From positions 1 through 5,266 of the forward strand of contig JAGBFZ010000295.1 in the NCBI GenBank assembly GCA_018110855.1: a stretch of 5,266 bases of DNA, read 5' to 3'. The translations under genes and the position numbers were made by a program. This stretch comes from Oscillospiraceae bacterium. Its GTDB lineage: Bacteria; Bacillota; Clostridia; Oscillospirales; Ruminococcaceae. Under the pieces are notes generated by a model. The model saw nothing but the letters and a program-made list of their open reading frames with translations. It had not been told where the DNA came from and searched no databases. Below are positions 4,517 to 5,266 of the stretch, one piece after another. Every line of letters begins with the position of its first letter. Position 1 is the first letter of the stretch.

Positions 4517-5266
4517 ATGAAAGAACAGCTTGAACAGATACTTGCGGCGGCTCAGAAGGAGCTTTCGGAGTGTCACGACCTGAAGATCATGGAGGAGCTG
4601 AGAGTTAAATTTCTCGGCAAAAAGGGCGAGCTTACCGCTATCCTAAAGCAGATGGGCGGTCTGTCCGCAGAGGAAAGACCCGTTATCGGTCAGCTTGCAA
4701 ACAAGGTGCGCTCGGATATCGAGGCAAAGCTCACCGAAAAGGCGGAGGCTCTGAGGAGCGAGGCTGCCGCTAAGAAAATGGCGGAGGAGACTATTGACGT
4801 TACTCTCCCCGGCAAGGCTCCCCGTCCCGGACGTCTCCACCCCCTCACCGCTACTCTTGAGGAGGTAAAGGAAATTTTCCTTGGCATGGGCTTTGACATT
4901 GTGGCTGATACACATGCCAACTGGAATATTTTAGAGCAGGAAACGGGTGATTTTACCACAGCCAAGGGTAAAGAGGTTATGCAGAAGTTTCTGCGCAGGT
5001 ATGATGATATTGATGTATTGGTTGCCCAGAATGATGATATGGCATTTGGAGCTATTGAAGCGTTAAAGGAATCCGGCAGATATATAGGTTTTGGAGATAA
5101 TATCCGTATTATTTCTTTTGATGGAGGACGGGCTGCTCTGGAGCTTGTAAAAAACGGAGAGATAGATGTGGATATCGAATGTAACCCGGAACAGGGGGAA
5201 ACGCTTGCAGAAGTAATACATATGCTGGAGCGTGGAGAAACAGTTGAAAAGGAATATATTGTAGAA
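4517..5266 (+). CDS. pheS: PheS N-terminus fused in frame to a sugar-binding-protein C-lobe; open at window end
   Basis: The frame is open for 250 codons to the window edge. Residues 1-129 are the alpha subunit of phenylalanyl-tRNA synthetase, which with PheT charges tRNA-Phe in the cytoplasm. They include the N-terminal coiled-coil that contacts tRNA (1-88, with RVKFLGKKGELT and SAEERPVIGQLANKVR) and the entry to the catalytic domain (ETIDVTLPGK, LHPLTATLEEVKEIFLGMGF). A normal PheS would continue with a 'EGPEIE-DyyNFDALN' strand and class II motifs 2 and 3, about 340 residues in total; none of this is present. From residue 130 the sequence is instead a type 1 periplasmic binding protein. 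The chimera would have no synthetase active site, and no signal peptide for the binding protein. The start is supported by AAAGGA 9 nt upstream and by PheS homology. A chimeric assembly or a recombination junction is more likely than a working fusion. Confidence 0.85.
   Translation, partial: MKEQLEQILAAAQKELSECHDLKIMEELRVKFLGKKGELTAILKQMGGLSAEERPVIGQLANKVRSDIEAKLTEKAEALRSEAAAKKMAEETIDVTLPGKAPRPGRLHPLTATLEEVKEIFLGMGFDIVADTHANWNILEQETGDFTTAKGKEVMQKFLRRYDDIDVLVAQNDDMAFGAIEALKESGRYIGFGDNIRIISFDGGRAALELVKNGEIDVDIECNPEQGETLAEVIHMLERGETVEKEYIVE
4904..5266 (+). other. C-terminal half of a YtfQ/RbsB-type ABC sugar-binding protein, joined to PheS
   Basis: Codons 130-250 of the open frame match the C-lobe of type 1 periplasmic sugar-binding proteins (YtfQ galactofuranose-binding or ribose-binding type). 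Recognisable blocks are QETGDFTTAKGKEVMQKFL (141-159), VAQNDDMAFGAIEALK (169-184, corresponding to the NDEMA ligand-contact helix of RbsB), IRIISFDGGRAALELVKNGE (196-215, the FDG hinge and ligand strand) and VDIECNPEQGETLAEVIHML (218-237). Such lipid-anchored or periplasmic proteins hand sugars to an ABC importer. Here the signal peptide and the whole N-lobe are missing, and the fragment is cut by the window end. Its codon use differs from the PheS half: all 11 Asp codons are GAT and 6 of 11 Gly codons are GGA. The exact left edge is uncertain within about 4890-4915. Confidence 0.8.

Overview
The window looks like a piece of a low-to-mid-GC gut Firmicute of the Clostridia, probably Ruminococcus-like (Oscillospiraceae). 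This rests on the protein families (non-PepF M3 oligoendopeptidase, a DUF6688-like membrane protein, an M20 Sapep/PepV-like dipeptidase), strong AGGAG ribosome sites, TTGACA/TATAAT promoters and a T-box-like leader before pheS. The genus is an inference from style, not from a search.

Positions 1-3221 are a leftward peptidase region. An M3 metallopeptidase (1466-3157, minus) has its own promoter just upstream. It is followed on the same strand by a polytopic membrane protein with a C-terminal conserved block (176-1363, minus, GTG start), which has its own near-consensus promoter. Four bases after its stop begins the N-terminus of an M20-type dipeptidase (1-171, cut by the window edge). The peptidases plausibly belong to peptide or dipeptide turnover; the role of the membrane protein is unknown.

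At about 3200-3290 there are back-to-back promoters. Rightward lies a small unrecognised lipoprotein gene (3354-4055). Its promoter is a 47-bp sequence that recurs, 43/47 identical, immediately after the gene (4085-4131). The second copy drives a roughly 340-nt structured leader with T-box Stem I features and a UUC (Phe) specifier, ending in a clear intrinsic terminator (4437-4478). A canonical T-box (UGGN) sequence is not visible in it.

The leader precedes pheS (start 4517). Only about 129 residues of PheS are present. The open reading frame then runs, without a frame break, into the C-terminal half of a periplasmic sugar-binding protein of the YtfQ/RbsB type and stays open to the window end. 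Codon usage changes sharply at the join. Neither half could work as built: PheS lacks its catalytic core, and the binding protein lacks its signal peptide and N-lobe. A chimeric assembly join or a recombination scar near 4900 is the most economical reading; a designed or evolved fusion is much less likely.
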